DNA from: Akebia trifoliata
Lineage: Eukaryota > Streptophyta > Magnoliopsida > Ranunculales > Lardizabalaceae
Assembly (NCBI GenBank): GCA_017979445.1
Contig: CM030717.1
Location: 20,075,288 to 20,139,287 of the forward strand
Direction of reading: 5' to 3'
Length of the DNA stretch: 64,000 bases
Position 1 is the stretch's first letter, and every line of letters starts with the position of its first letter. This document shows positions 1-10,540 of this stretch, one piece after another. The notes under the pieces were generated by a model. That model was not told where the DNA came from, made no database searches, and saw only the letters and a list, made by a program, of their open reading frames with translations. The position numbers and the translations under genes were made by a program.

Positions 1-43
1 GAAACAAACAATGGCTTTCACTTAAAAGAATCTAGAGCTGGCA

Positions 44-375
44 GTGAGGCCCCATTATGGCGTGCTCGTGGTAATACTACAGGTAGGCACCTTCATGCTC
101 AAGAGGGTGTTAATTGACAACGGTAGCTCCGTAGATATCTTGTATGCTTCAGCCTTCTTGAAGATGGTCCTCAACAAGAATGTGCTCACTCTAACGGGGC
201 CACCGTTGATTAGGTTTGATGGGAAATCCAGTCAGCCTTGGGGGCAAATAGTGTTATCTATGTAGGCAGGGCCAGTTAACTTGATGACAAGGCTCGTGGT
301 GGTTGAGGCAAATTTTCCATATAATGCCATTCTAGGGAGAGGGTGGACACATGAGATGCAAACGATTCTCAGAGT
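44..375 (+). pseudogene. Ty3/gypsy aspartic protease fragment (Tat-type)
   Basis: The reading frame resembles the retropepsin of Tat-lineage elements, which cleaves the Gag-Pol polyprotein. The plant-type active-site motif DNGSS lies about 25 residues after the first Met, followed by a VDILY strand and, after one stop near 263-265, an NAILGRGWTHEMQ end motif. It is close to the decayed protease of Tat-2 (59331-59650) but keeps the catalytic Asp. It is on the plus strand, whereas the polyprotein of surrounding Tat-1 is on the minus strand, and it abuts the accessory ORF near 365-395. It is therefore a rearranged or foreign fragment. The upstream part lies outside the window. Confidence 0.75.
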
Positions 376-1711
376 TCCCTCTTTCTACTGCCACTAGGGT
401 TATTCCTCCACCCGTCCCATCAAAGAGGCAGAAGAAACAAAGGAGCCACGCTTCTCATGGCACCGACTATTTTGGAGAGGCTGGTCAACTAACTACGATG
501 CCTAGGGGGTCTTTTACCTTTGCTCCATCCTCCGTTTCTTCTTCAACTACAGTTACTGCTACTAGTGCCATTTCTGTTCCTACAGAGCTTCCTGAGGAGA
601 TTCAAATGGAGGTTGGGCAGGGTTCTACTAACCCCTAGGAGGATAACCCTGTTCTTAGTCTCCAGCCATGGAAAAGACGTCGACTGGTTAGGAAAAGTAT
701 AAAGAGCCTTTCCCCCTCCGAGGGATCTAAGGGTAAGGGCCCCCTACTGCACAAAACTCCCCTGGAGGAGGCTACCTTTGCTTGGATAGGCCGCAAAAGC
801 CTATCTTCGGGACAAGAATGAAGGCAACCTCTTCCGCCCCCTTGCCACATCCATAATAAAGGTTGCGAGATTAAAAACCCCATCTATTTCTCATATGGCC
901 TGGAATGTTGCTGACCGGGTTAATACTGACTTGGGCTTCGGTCATTTCATCAACGACCTTCATCAGGTAATTTATGTTCCTTTTGTCCTACTCAATTGCT
1001 TCTGACATCTGCGTGCTAACACTCTATTCTTTCTTCGTAGGCTTAGATATATGGAACCGTGGCCTTCTTGAAGTGGTATGAGGCTGAAAACCAAGTAGCT
1101 ATCCTGGCCAGAGAACAAGATGAGAAAATAACTGTGCTCTAGACTGAGCTAGCCTCCTCTAGCCAATTTTCCCAAAAGATTAGGGAGGAGATGAAGGCTA
1201 ACTTGGCCCAATTTTCCAAGACTAACCTAGACTTGGAGACATCTAATAAGAGGTTGATAGATATCCAGGGTCTTTTGCAACTAGAGCTGGCCAGCTACAA
1301 GGAGAGAATGCAATGAAGAGATGTAGAGCTAGCAGAACTCTTGGACAAAGTTCGACAGCAAGAACTCGAGTTGAACTCCCTAAGAATAAGTGTTGATTTA
1401 ATCAAGGTTGCTTAGGCCAAAGAAGATAAGACTGAAACAAGGAAGCTACTGGGGTAGCTGCAGGCCTGATATTCTCAACTGATGGAGAAGTCTTCTGCAA
1501 AGGCTTATCATGAAGGCTTTGAGGCAGCTCGGCTCCAATACGAGGACGAAGAAGAGGATATGGACGGTGAGGTGAACCTAGATAATGCTCCCGTAGTATC
1601 CCCTACTTGTGATGCTTCTTGGACTGGGCGCTTAGGGTGTGCTCACTCCTTTCAACTAGACGAGGAAGGGAATCCCATTGATATCCTTTCTCGAACCCCT
1701 GGATACCTTAT
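376..1711 (+). pseudogene. Accessory antisense ORF of Tat-1, 5' and central part
   Basis: This is the plus-strand accessory ORF that Tat-lineage elements carry between pol and the 3' LTR, opposite to pol. Its function is unknown; the family resembles the 'putative gypsy type transposon' domain proteins of RIRE2/Cinful/Grande-type elements. Visible parts are a Pro/Ser/Thr-rich segment (about 376-640), a possible intron (about 966-1040, GTAATT to CGTAG), a heptad-like coiled coil rich in Glu, Lys, Leu and Gln (about 1081-1440), and an acidic tail with the run DEEEDMD (1482-1711). Scattered stops break it. Ogre-1 then interrupts it at 1711/14548, and it resumes at 14548. Tat-2 carries a homologue at 23946-25555, which lacks the central Pro/Ser-rich segment. 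Its N-terminal part is missing here because of the rearrangement near 365-395. Confidence 0.65.
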
Positions 1712-2481
1712 TGTAGACACCCCATTTTTGCATCCGCCTGATTAATCAACTCGTCAACCTGATCGCAATGATTCCCAATGATGGATGTTTATTCCATTGT
1801 TTTATTTTGTTACTAGAAATATTTCAGAAATCCGGATGAGGTATCTCGAACTGACAAAACCTTAGAAAACACGCTATGCTAGGAAGATACGACCTCAGAA
1901 ACATAAAAATCATCATTTTTCAAATAAAAAGAAGCTTCACGATAAAAATCACTAAAAAATTACCAAATTACCAAAATACCCCTAACATCAAAAGATCCCT
2001 AGAGCTTAGGAAAATCCATTCAAACACATAAAACAACAAATCAAAACCAAATAAATCATTTCGCCAATTTTAACAGAATTTGAAAAAATTACTACCCCTC
2101 ATAAGGTTCACGACCATTTCATACGAAAAAATTTCATAAATGACACAAACCAACATTCCCATTGAATTCCTTACGAAAAATTGATTCTAAAACATCCTGG
2201 AACATAAAAAATCGACTTAAAACGCGAAAAATCCTCTCCGGGGGCAAAACGGTAATTTCATGATTTTCACAATTAAAAATTTTGAAATTAATAAATAAGA
2301 CATTAAATAATTAAAGTGAAACATTAATGAAATTAATTTAAAATTTTGAACTAAAAAAATCGATCAATCAAGCTCTCAAGCAAAATTGTTGATGGTTCGC
2401 AAGATATTTCTTTAAAGACCCCTCCATTTGGGGGTCCAAAGAATTAAAGATATAATAGAGGGGGGTTCTCCAAAATCTTAA

Positions 2482-2628
2482 AGTCAATGAAGCAAGACTA
2501 AAGTCAATCAAGTAAGACTAAAGTCAAAATTAAAGTCAATTAAGCAAGACTAAAGTCAAAATCTTAAAGTCAATCAATTAAGACTAAAGTCAAAATATTA
2601 AAGTCAATCAAATAAGACCAAAAGTCAA
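2482..2628 (+). promoter_or_regulatory. Cluster of nine W-box-like AGTCAA/TTGACT motifs in LTR U3
   Basis: The hexamer AGTCAA (reverse TTGACT, the WRKY-binding W-box core TTGAC[CT]) occurs nine times in about 150 bp. The motifs are embedded in diverged repeats of the form AAAGTCAATCAAGTAAGACT. The cluster lies about 190-330 bp upstream of the TATA box. The other A-type Ogre LTRs carry equivalent clusters. Binding is an inference from motif content. Confidence 0.5.
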
Positions 2629-2813
2629 AATCCTAATAGAGTTCCAATTAAATAATAACTCTATTTAATAGAGTTCTAACTAAAATACAACTCTACCTAA
2701 AATAATTCTTATTAAAATACAACTCTACCTAAAACAATTCTAACTAAAATACAATTCTAACTAAAAGAATTATAATCAAACACTAATTCTACCTAAATCA
2801 ACCGTTAAAAAAA

Positions 2814-2827
2814 TCTATAAATAGAGG
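2814..2827 (+). promoter_or_regulatory. TATA box of Ogre-1 5' LTR
   Basis: The sequence TCTATAAATAGAGG is a near-ideal plant TATA box inside the LTR. Transcription would start about 30 bp downstream, defining the U3/R border. The same motif is seen in the 5' LTRs of Ogre-2 (about 40341-40354, minus) and Ogre-3 (about 58256-58267, minus). Confidence 0.75.
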
Positions 2828-3422
2828 TCCTCACACCCCATTTTTGTATCAAAGAAAAAACCCTAGAAAAAGTATGTGAAGAAGCCTCCACAAGTTCCCC
2901 AAAACCCTAATTTTGAAGTCCCAACTTCTTACCTAACACCCATGCTTTGATTTTTAGCCTAAAAAAATACCTAAAAGCCTTTCAAAAACACCCAAGAATC
3001 CATAACAAATTCGAAGAATCCAGATCCAAGAAGGAGATACCTTGCCTCAGAGATCAGAAATCAGATCCGGAGACAGAACGAAGAAAGGAGTATGGTACAA
3101 GGAGCAGTTTCACCAGATCTGAGGGAATAGAACCTTTGCGTATCGAAGGTAACATGTCTGTTATATTTTTATCTAGGTTTTGTCATTAGCAATGTAGTCT
3201 TATTTGGGATAAGTAGAGACCTACATTGGCCGGGCAGGGTTGGTGCCTAACACCTTCTAATCCCGTAATGTGATCCCTGGATTCAGTTTTTCTGTAGTAG
3301 ATTAGTTTTTTATCCATTTTAGAGTCAGTTTGGTTCCTAGGCCGTAATAACTAGGTGGCGACTCCCAAACCTCAAGGGTCAAAAGCGGATTCGCGCACCC
3401 CGCGGATTGAGGGCGTTTTCAG

Positions 3423-3440
3423 TGGCAACTCCACTAGGGA
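3423..3440 (+). other. Primer-binding site, tRNA-Arg type
   Basis: TGGCAACTCCACTAGGGA lies 1 nt after the 5' LTR. It resembles the complement of the 3' end of plant tRNA-Arg(ACG), TGGCGACTCCGCTGGGGA, with three differences. Ogre-2 (TGGCGACTCCACTGGGGC) is closer. A tRNA-Arg primer is typical of Ogre elements. Confidence 0.8.
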
Positions 3441-3924
3441 CTTTTGAGGATCACACTTGAAAAGTCCCAAGTATGGGAACATTGCCAATGACCTAGTTTT
3501 TTTTTTATTTTTTTTAGTTAATTGTTTGTTTATCGATTTTTTTATATTCTTGTTGGTACATCATTAATTATTTGGTTTTACTTGGAGTACCTTGATCTAA
3601 CATATTAATCTTTATGGTTCAATCAAAAACCATTCGAAATGATCCTAAATAATGCGAGGTTTCAAAGGGATCGTTTTATTGAAAATGGGATGATGGTGGT
3701 CGAACAATGAATTTTTTTTAGATGCGTGTGTAGGTTTTTTTTTTTTAAAAAGAGAATTTTACTTAATGTGTGCAATTTTATTTCGACAATATTCTCTTAA
3801 AAATTTTTTTTTTAGGGAGTGTACGGTTTATCTTTCAACAACATTAGTTTTATTTTTATTTTTTATTTTTTATTTTTATTTATTTTTTTGGTCTGTGTTT
3901 TGTTGATATTTTTAGGCAAAGACG

Positions 3925-5170
3925 TGCTGTCCATTGACAGCAAGAAGAAAGGTAAAAAAAAACAAAACAAAACAAAACAAAAAAATTAAAAAAAAAAAAA
4001 AAATTAGTTTTTTAGGTTCTGTTAGCAAGCACCAACATGTTTTTGGTTTTTGGGATGGTGTGGCCCTAGTAAAAATTATATTTTAATCGTTAAACTCTCA
4101 ATGCTTTTAATGAGGTGAATGGTGTGCCGTTAACAAAAGGAGATGTTTTCTACTTTCTATCTCCTTCTCAAAGGAGAAAGAAGAGAACAATAGAGAGACG
4201 TCTCTCTCTCCTTCTGATTTCTCTTGTTCGATCCTCTCTACTTCGTCTCTCTTCCTCTCTCTGTTGTGCAACTCGATTAAAGAGGAAAACTGATGTTTGG
4301 GTGCTGTTGGCAGCAACCAAAATGTAAGGACATTGGATCGGTGTGTTTGATTTTTTTTTTAAAACCCATGTGTTTTTACATTTTTTTTTCACACCCTGTT
4401 CATCGTCTCCAATAGAGAGACTTATTTTAAATCTGATTTTGGCCATCTTCTTCATCGTCTCCAACAGAGAGACTTTACTTTAAAATCTGTTTTTTACCAT
4501 CGTCTCCAACAGAGAGATTTATTTTAATTCTGATTTTCTTTTACCCTGCTTCATCATCTTGAAAGACAACGCTGTCTGATCCGTTTCGATCCATAAATCT
4601 AATCAGTCTACGAGTCGGAGCATCAAAAAGAAAAAAAAAAAAGGTTTTTTTTGTAACAAAGAAACTCGCATCGTCCTTCTTCAAAAATCTATTTTTGGAT
4701 TTTCAAAATTGAAGCAATCGTTGAGTCTAAAACAGAGAGGGGCTGTGTGAGTTATGTTGCTTGCAGCAACATAAAAAAATAAAAATAAAAATAAAAAAAT
4801 CCAAAAAAGGGGCGTTGGTTATGCTGAGAGTTAGTGGTGTGTTGAAATGTTAGTGGTGTGTTGTGTGCAACCAATCACAAAACAAAAAAACAAAAAAAAA
4901 CAAAAAAAAAAAAAACACAGAAAAAATGAAGAAAAAGATAATGGGGGAGTGTTTCCATTGCATGTTGCTGGCAGCAACATATATAAAAAGAAAAGCCTTT
5001 CTTTTGTTCGTTTGTACGTGTGTGTGTGCAGCCAAATAAAAAAAAGCAACAAACGTGTGTGCTGTTAAGCTAAAGAAAAAAAAGAGAAGGAATGAAGGCC
5101 TGATTGGTGTTGTTGCCAGCAACATTGAAAATTTTTTATAATAAACCTGTGAGTGTTGCTGACAGCAACA
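3925..5170 (+). repeat. Dispersed near-perfect hairpins (GTTGCTGnCAGCAAC family)
   Basis: Six short inverted repeats share one motif. They lie at 3925-3942 (7 bp arms), 4302-4315 (5 bp), 4754-4772 (7 bp), 4962-4980 (9 bp arms, 1 nt centre), 5111-5124 (6 bp) and 5154-5170 (8 bp arms, 1 nt centre). Two related copies occur in the Ogre-3 leader (about 56297-56315 and 56427-56445). Palindromes this short and similar in a retroelement leader could act in RNA dimerisation or packaging; that is inference. Confidence 0.6.
4402..4535 (+). repeat. Three-unit tandem repeat in leader
   Basis: Three copies of a unit beginning CATCGTCTCCAACAGAGAGA lie about 50 bp apart and are followed by a T-rich stretch. 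The repeats differ by a few bases. No function is evident. Confidence 0.7.
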
Positions 5171-5989
5171 TAAAACTTGTTGTTTTAATTTATTTTTTTT
5201 TTGAGCTAGTCTTACTAGCTTAGTAAGATTTTCTTTTTACTACGAGTCATTAACCTCGTCACGTGACATTTAAGAGTGATTCAATGTCACGTACTTATGG
5301 AGGGCGAAAGTCTAAGAATTTAAAAAAAAAAAAAAGTATTTCAAGAAAATTCTTTTTATTTTGAATGTAGATTTTAAATTGGATTTTGTGATCGCCCATT
5401 TTCAAAACATTGGATCAAATAAAAAGTGAAGTTTAGATCCAAACGTTTCTATTAAAACTGGAAGTTTGTGACATTGAATTACCAATATGATGAACCACGT
5501 GGCCTAATGACTCTTAGTAAAATTTGAAACCGTATCAGTTGGTCACATAGCCTATGTTCTCAAAGGATTTGCCATGCATGTTTGTCAAAAAAAAAAAAAA
5601 GGTTCATCGCTACTCATCTCAACAATTATCATTCTATCATCAATGTAACATCTATTGGAATCTCGATTTATTCTGGATCACCCAAAAGTGATCATTGATT
5701 GGACCTTAAAAATTAACAAAATTGTGCATACCACAATGATTGGATCTAATTATTTATTATATGCCATATTCATTGATTGATCTGCCATAATTGATGTACG
5801 AAGGAGATGTGCATGTTTAAATTCCGAATTGAACCGTATGAATATGTTTCTGATCAATGTATATCTGCACTTGTATGATTTAATATCCTTGCTTGTATGG
5901 TTTAATTGGACCCATGGGCCCGTTAGTTTTTTTTTTTTTTTTTTAAAAAGGTCCCGGGCACACCCCACCCTGTATTGTACACACCACGA

Positions 5990-8400
5990 GCACGTTTGCT
6001 GTTTTGCACGCTTGCACGTCTCATATACCCAACGTGGCACTAGTGCGTGGCCCGGTCTCCTTGGAGATGCGACGCCATTCATGAAAATCACAACTCCAGT
6101 CACGTACCTTAGGGTATATCAAACTGGGGCATCAGTACCGTCTGATCAGGTGACTCTGCAAGGTATATCGATGCACCCAAGCTGGGGCGACCTGAGCCTT
6201 TAACCTATTGTGAGCCACGCAGTCACATGTCCCAATTGCCAACGTAGTACTAGTACGTGGTCGGTCCCCTCGTGAAAGTGCCCTCGATCCGCGGGGTGCG
6301 CGGATCCGCTTTTGACCCTTGAGGTTTGGGAGTTGCTACCTAGTTATTATGGTCTAGGAATCAAACTGACTCTAACATTGATAAAGAGAACTAATCTACC
6401 ATAAAAAATCTGAATTCGGGGATCATGTTACGGGGTTGGAAGGTGTTAGGCACCAACCCCGCCCGGCCAAAGCCGGTCTCTACTAACTTCCCAAATATAT
6501 CACATTGCTAAAAACCTAGATAAAAATAAAAATAAAAAATTTCATACCTTTCCGATAGCAAGGATTTTACTCCCTCAGATCTGACAAAAAGAGCTCCTTG
6601 TACTGTACTCCCTTGCGTCGTTCTGTCTCCGGATTTGACTTCGGATCTCCTAGATCAAGGTATCTCCTTATTTTTAAATCTGAACTCTTCAAGTTTGTTG
6701 CGGATTTAGGGGTGTTTTTGGAGGGATTTTAGGGTTTTCTAGACTAAAATTGAAGGGGGGATGTTAGGTAAGGAGTTGGGGCTCCAAAACTAGGGTTTAT
6801 GGGGGGCTAGGGGAGCTTCTAGACCTACTTCTCTTAGGGTTTTTGATTTGATACGAAAATAGGGTGTGAGCACCTCTATTTATAGATGTTTTTAGGGGTT
6901 GATTTGGATAGAGTTAGTGTTTAATTAGAGATCTTTTAATTAGAGTTGTGTTTTAGTTTGACTTGTTTTAGGTAGAATTATTTTTAAGTTAGAACTCTAT
7001 TAGATATAATTGTTTTTTAGTTAGAACTCTATTAGATAGAGTTATTATTTAATTAGAATTCTATTATGACTTTTGGTCTTATTTGATTGACTTTTAATGT
7101 TTTGACTTTAGTCTTAATTGATTGACTTTTAATATCTTGACTTCAGTCTTGCTTAATTGACTTTAATTTTGATCTTAGTCTCACTTGATTGACTTTAATA
7201 CCTTGACTTTAGTCTTGCTTGATTTACTTTTAATTTTTGGAGAACCCCCCTCTAAAATATCTTTAATTCTTTGGACCCCCAAATGGAGGGGTCCTTAAAG
7301 AAATATCCCACGAACCCTCAACAATTTTACCTGAAAGTCCGATTGATCGATTTTTTAGTTTTAATTTTTAAATTAATTTCATTAATGTTTCACTTTAATT
7401 ATTTAATGTTTTATTTATTAATGAAAATTATTAAATTACCGTTTTACCCCCGGAGAGGACTTTTCACGTTTTAAGTCAGTTTTTAATGTTCTAGGATGTT
7501 TTAGAATCAATTTTTCGTAAGGAATTCAATGAAAATATTAGTTTTTGTTATTTATGAAATTTTTTGGGTGAAATGGTTGTGAACTTTATTAGGGGCATTT
7601 TCGTAATTTTGTCAAATTTTGTTAAAATTAGTGAAATGATTTATTTGGTTTCGATTTGTGGTTTTATGTGTTTGAGAAAATTTTCCTAAGCGTAACGTAG
7701 GCTCTAGGGTTGTTTTGAGGTTAAGGGTATTTTGGTAATTTGGTCAATTTTTAGTGATTTTTATCGTGAAGCTTCTTTTTTGTCTGCAAGATGATGATTT
7801 CTATGTTTCTAGGGTCGTATTTTCCTAGCGTAGTGTGGTTTCTAAGGTTTTGTCAATTCAAGATACCTTATCCGGATTTCTGAAACACATCTGGTAACAA
7901 AATAAAGCAATGGAATACGCATCCATCATTGGGAATCATTGCAATCGGGTTGACGAGTTGATTAATCAGGCGGATGCAAAAATGGGGTGTCTACACCTCG
8001 TGGGATGCCAAATTATTTATGAAAACTACAACTCTTGACTCGTACTCGTAGGTATATACAAGATAATTCAAGTATATCAATTGCACTTCTTGGTCAAAAT
8101 CGGTGCCTAAGCGAGATCCTGCTCCGCTGTACCTACTGTACAAGGGGGATAGATTACGTCTATTCTAGACGAGAGGTATTTAAGTGGGCCCTTGCTCAGC
8201 ATCGTGCGCCACCTCTCAATTGGGGATCAAATTGGTTGTTTTTGGCTTCAGAAAAGTGAGTTGAGGTTTTAGATTATCACCTATACGGTATATCAAACGA
8301 GTCACCACGTATCGAGAGGTATATAGGTGTGCTTGGGCAAGGGTGGCCAGATAAAAATGCATTGCACGTAGTAAGCTTAGAGTCTAGAAACCTTCCCTGT
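5990..8400 (+). other. Conserved leader block of Ogre-1 (split by sLTR-1)
   Basis: Without sLTR-1 this is about 690 bp that is strongly similar to minus-strand blocks in Ogre-2 (about 36600-37340) and Ogre-3 (about 54780-55540). It has two diverged copies of a roughly 100 bp unit (about 6025-6125, and 6235-6272 continued at 7996-8065) and repeated GGTATAT motifs. An open frame of 124 codons (5829-6203) overlaps it, and a 114-codon equivalent exists in Ogre-2 (37100-37444, minus). Differences between copies do not look biased to third positions, so a protein is doubtful. Confidence 0.55.
6273..7995 (-). mobile_element. sLTR-1: solo Ogre LTR
   Basis: This 1723 bp LTR is in reverse orientation (TGAAAGTGCC to GTGTCTACA on the plus strand) and is flanked by the perfect TSD CCTCG (6268-6272 and 7996-8000). 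No internal sequence is attached. The empty site is preserved in Ogre-2 near 37022-37045 and in Ogre-3 near 55198-55220, where the flanks are contiguous. It is a solo LTR left by LTR-LTR recombination. Minus-strand features match other Ogre LTRs, including a TATA box near 6878-6890. Confidence 0.93.
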
Positions 8401-9190
8401 AGGTCACGACTCGAACTTATCGTGGGTGTTCTCGGGTTATTCATTGAATGAGACATTGTGAATGATGAGATCAGAATGCATGTGAATGATGAGATGAGTG
8501 TATATGAATGATGAGATCAGGAATGTGCAAGTTTGTCCTCAAGGATAAATTTTTTGTTGTTTAACCTGATTTGAAATTACAGTATCACTGGGTACACCAA
8601 CCCAATAAAAAATCCATTTTAAACTTGACCCAGTCCATCTCGATCCAACGATCATTATGGGCCAAGCCATTTGAATCAAAATGAAAATCAAACTTTTTTC
8701 TAATTTGAATTTTTAACCTATTTTAAAAGAAGAAAAATATTTTCCAAAAGTGAAATGCTTTCCAAAAGTAAAATGTTTTCCAAAAGAATAAGATTTTTCA
8801 ACAGGAAATGCTTTCCAAAAAAAAAAAGCTTTCTAAAAGAAAATATTTTCCAAAAAACAAAGAAAATGAAAAAAAATATTTTTCAAAGAAAAAAATGATT
8901 TACAAAAGATCTATTTTTGCATGAAAAATTATTGAAAATGTTTGTGAAAATTATTACTCAATAAAAATATTATTTTCCAATAATTTTCAAGAGTGCAATA
9001 AAATTATTTTCCTCTTATGGATGAATTGTTTAATGGATTGGTGTACGTAATTCAATAAAATCTAATGGTTCATTTAAAATATTATCAAGGGGGTAACACT
9101 GGAATTGATCAGATTCATATTTGATGGGGTCTTAAGGTTATCATTGTACCTAAACTCAATCGTTTATCGTTTTGTTAGGGTTACTAGTCC
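8400..9190 (+). other. Ogre-1 leader, AT-rich part with short repeats
   Basis: No gene is seen. Three copies of a GTGAATGATGAGA unit lie at about 8458-8520. A TTTTCCAAAAGtAAAATG motif repeats with drift through about 8740-8900. The corresponding part of Ogre-2 (about 36120-36390) carries the same TTTTCCAAAAG repeats in reverse. Confidence 0.55.
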
Positions 9191-9745
9191 GGTTAGTTAG
9201 AACGAATGTCAGCGCCAAATCAATCATCAGAAATCCTTTAAAATATCTCAACATTTCCCAGTTGTTCTTTGAAGATCACAGTGCCTCCGTCATGCCAGTT
9301 GTAAGTAATGTCTCAGTCCTCAGTCTTAATCAAGCCCGTTGTAGATAGTTTTGAGTTTTCATGAGTCATTTGGGTTAGCTCGAGTCCTTTTTTTTCAGCA
9401 AGGTCATGTCTTTTTTAGATTGAGTCTACTCTGTTCATGTTGAGTCGAGTTAGTTTATTGAGTTTATAGAGGTGTCTGTCGCCCCATCTGAAATTGATCA
9501 GATAAAGGATATTTTTGAATACCTCGAGCGCATTAACGAATTAACTAATAATCTAGCTTCAAGGATAGGAAGATAAAAGTCAGGCTCGGAACAGAAACTA
9601 ATTCCTAAAGAGGTTCAAATAGAAACCATCCTATCCCTAAAGGAATACAAGGGGATAATGAATTTTCTCAGAAATTTCAAAAGACTTGTTCGTGTGGGCC
9701 TATGAAGATATGTTAAGTGCAAGCTTGGGTGTTGTCTGACACAGG
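9190..9745 (+). pseudogene. gag/RT-start remnant of Ogre-1
   Basis: Short disrupted pieces align with the Ogre-3 polyprotein. One resembles the end of gag (near 9215-9360). A second, near 9475-9560, contains SEIDQIKDIF-like coding. The third reads DLFVWAYEDML (about 9680-9715), a form of the conserved motif at the start of Tat/Ogre reverse transcriptase. Most of gag, protease and RT is missing. Right after this motif the sequence jumps to integrase, at the same junction as in Ogre-2 and Ogre-3. Stops and frameshifts are frequent. Confidence 0.65.
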
Positions 9746-10540
9746 ATAGATACTGGCTTGAGAAAATGAGATCAAGGAAGATGTTACAAAATGTATTAGT
9801 GCTACATTTCTCAAAATGGTGAAGCTCCCAAAATAGATTACCATTCTCAGACTAATAAAACAGTTGAAGCAGTATTGATATCTGATAATGGATCGTACAT
9901 CAAAGCTTAAGTTATCACTCTGTGTTCAAAGTTCGAGATTCGACATCACATTATCTCTCTACCGTCCTCAGATTAATGGAAAGGTTGAAGCAGCCAATAA
10001 AATATCTCAAAACAATCATCAAGGAAATGTGTCAATCACACCAGGATTAGTTAGAGAAGTTACCATTCACACTAGGGGCACATTATACTTCAATACAGTT
10101 TTTCACTGGAGCTATTCCCTACTTTTTAGTGTATGATATGGAAGCAATCTTACTAGTTGAAATGGAAATCCCATATCTCAAGGCCTTCATGGAAAAGTCA
10201 ATTGTTAGGAACAGATTGGGTTAGTCAGTGGTATAAGGAATTAAATTTGATCGGAGAAAAATGACTAAGAGCTTTGTACCACTTACAAGCTTATCAAAGA
10301 AGAATAGCCCGTGCGTTTGACAGAAAGATCAAGGCCCGTAACTTGCAAGTCGAGGATTTAATACTTAAATAAAATCGGACACCTATCTTTGACACCAAAG
10401 GGAAGTTCAAACCTAATTGGGGAGGTCCATTCATCATCAAAGAAAATATTCTTGGAAAAGCCGTCAGACTTCAAGATCATGATGGAATCGAATTACTAGA
10501 ACCAACCAACCTTGACCAAATCAAACGGTACTACATTTAA
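9746..10540 (+). pseudogene. Integrase C-terminal half of Ogre-1 (decayed)
   Basis: The integrase core motif ISDNGSY appears at about 9875-9898, followed after a stop by RPQINGKVEAANK, the usual PQTNG-VEAANK region. The C-terminal part has the KFKPNWGGPFI GPY/F-like motif near 10410-10435 and ends with NLDQIKRYYI at the stop 10538-10540. Several stops and shifts make it non-functional. The intact-looking counterpart is in Ogre-2 (34523-35270). Integrase would join element DNA to host DNA in the nucleus. Confidence 0.8.

Larger units (their letters stand above)
1712..3421 (+). repeat. Ogre-1 5' LTR
   Basis: This is a 1710 bp LTR with TG...CA ends. U3 contains the W-box-like repeat cluster (2482-2628) and a TATA box (2814-2827). 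The last part carries a conserved block also found in reverse complement in the other Ogre LTRs, including the GTGATCCC and CGCACCCCGCGG motifs. The mate at 12640 is longer because of a plastid DNA insertion. Confidence 0.92.
3441..5990 (+). other. Ogre-1 untranslated leader with hairpins and simple repeats
   Basis: This AT-rich stretch has no credible gene. It holds T- and A-homopolymer tracts (about 3700-4010), a pyrimidine-rich GAGACGTCTC segment near 4195, a three-unit repeat (4402-4535) and a series of palindromic hairpins (3925-5170). Apparent ORFs of 60-120 codons here are low-complexity runs on both strands. Confidence 0.7.

Noticed and set aside
2947..3189. 80-codon ORF in the Ogre-1 5' LTR
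   Set aside because: Lies within the LTR (R/U5); other LTR copies do not keep the frame.
3423..3440. tRNA gene
   Set aside because: Only the 18 nt complementary to the tRNA 3' end is present, next to an LTR; it is a primer-binding site.
4107..5125. ORFs of 60-98 codons on both strands in the Ogre-1 leader
   Set aside because: Low-complexity Phe/Lys/Ser runs from T and A tracts, overlapping on opposite strands and not conserved in Ogre-2 or Ogre-3.
7271..7474. 67-69 codon ORF in sLTR-1, also in Ogre-2 LTR (40756-40965)
   Set aside because: Antisense to the LTR, AT-rich, shared only because the LTRs are homologous; no sign of coding constraint.
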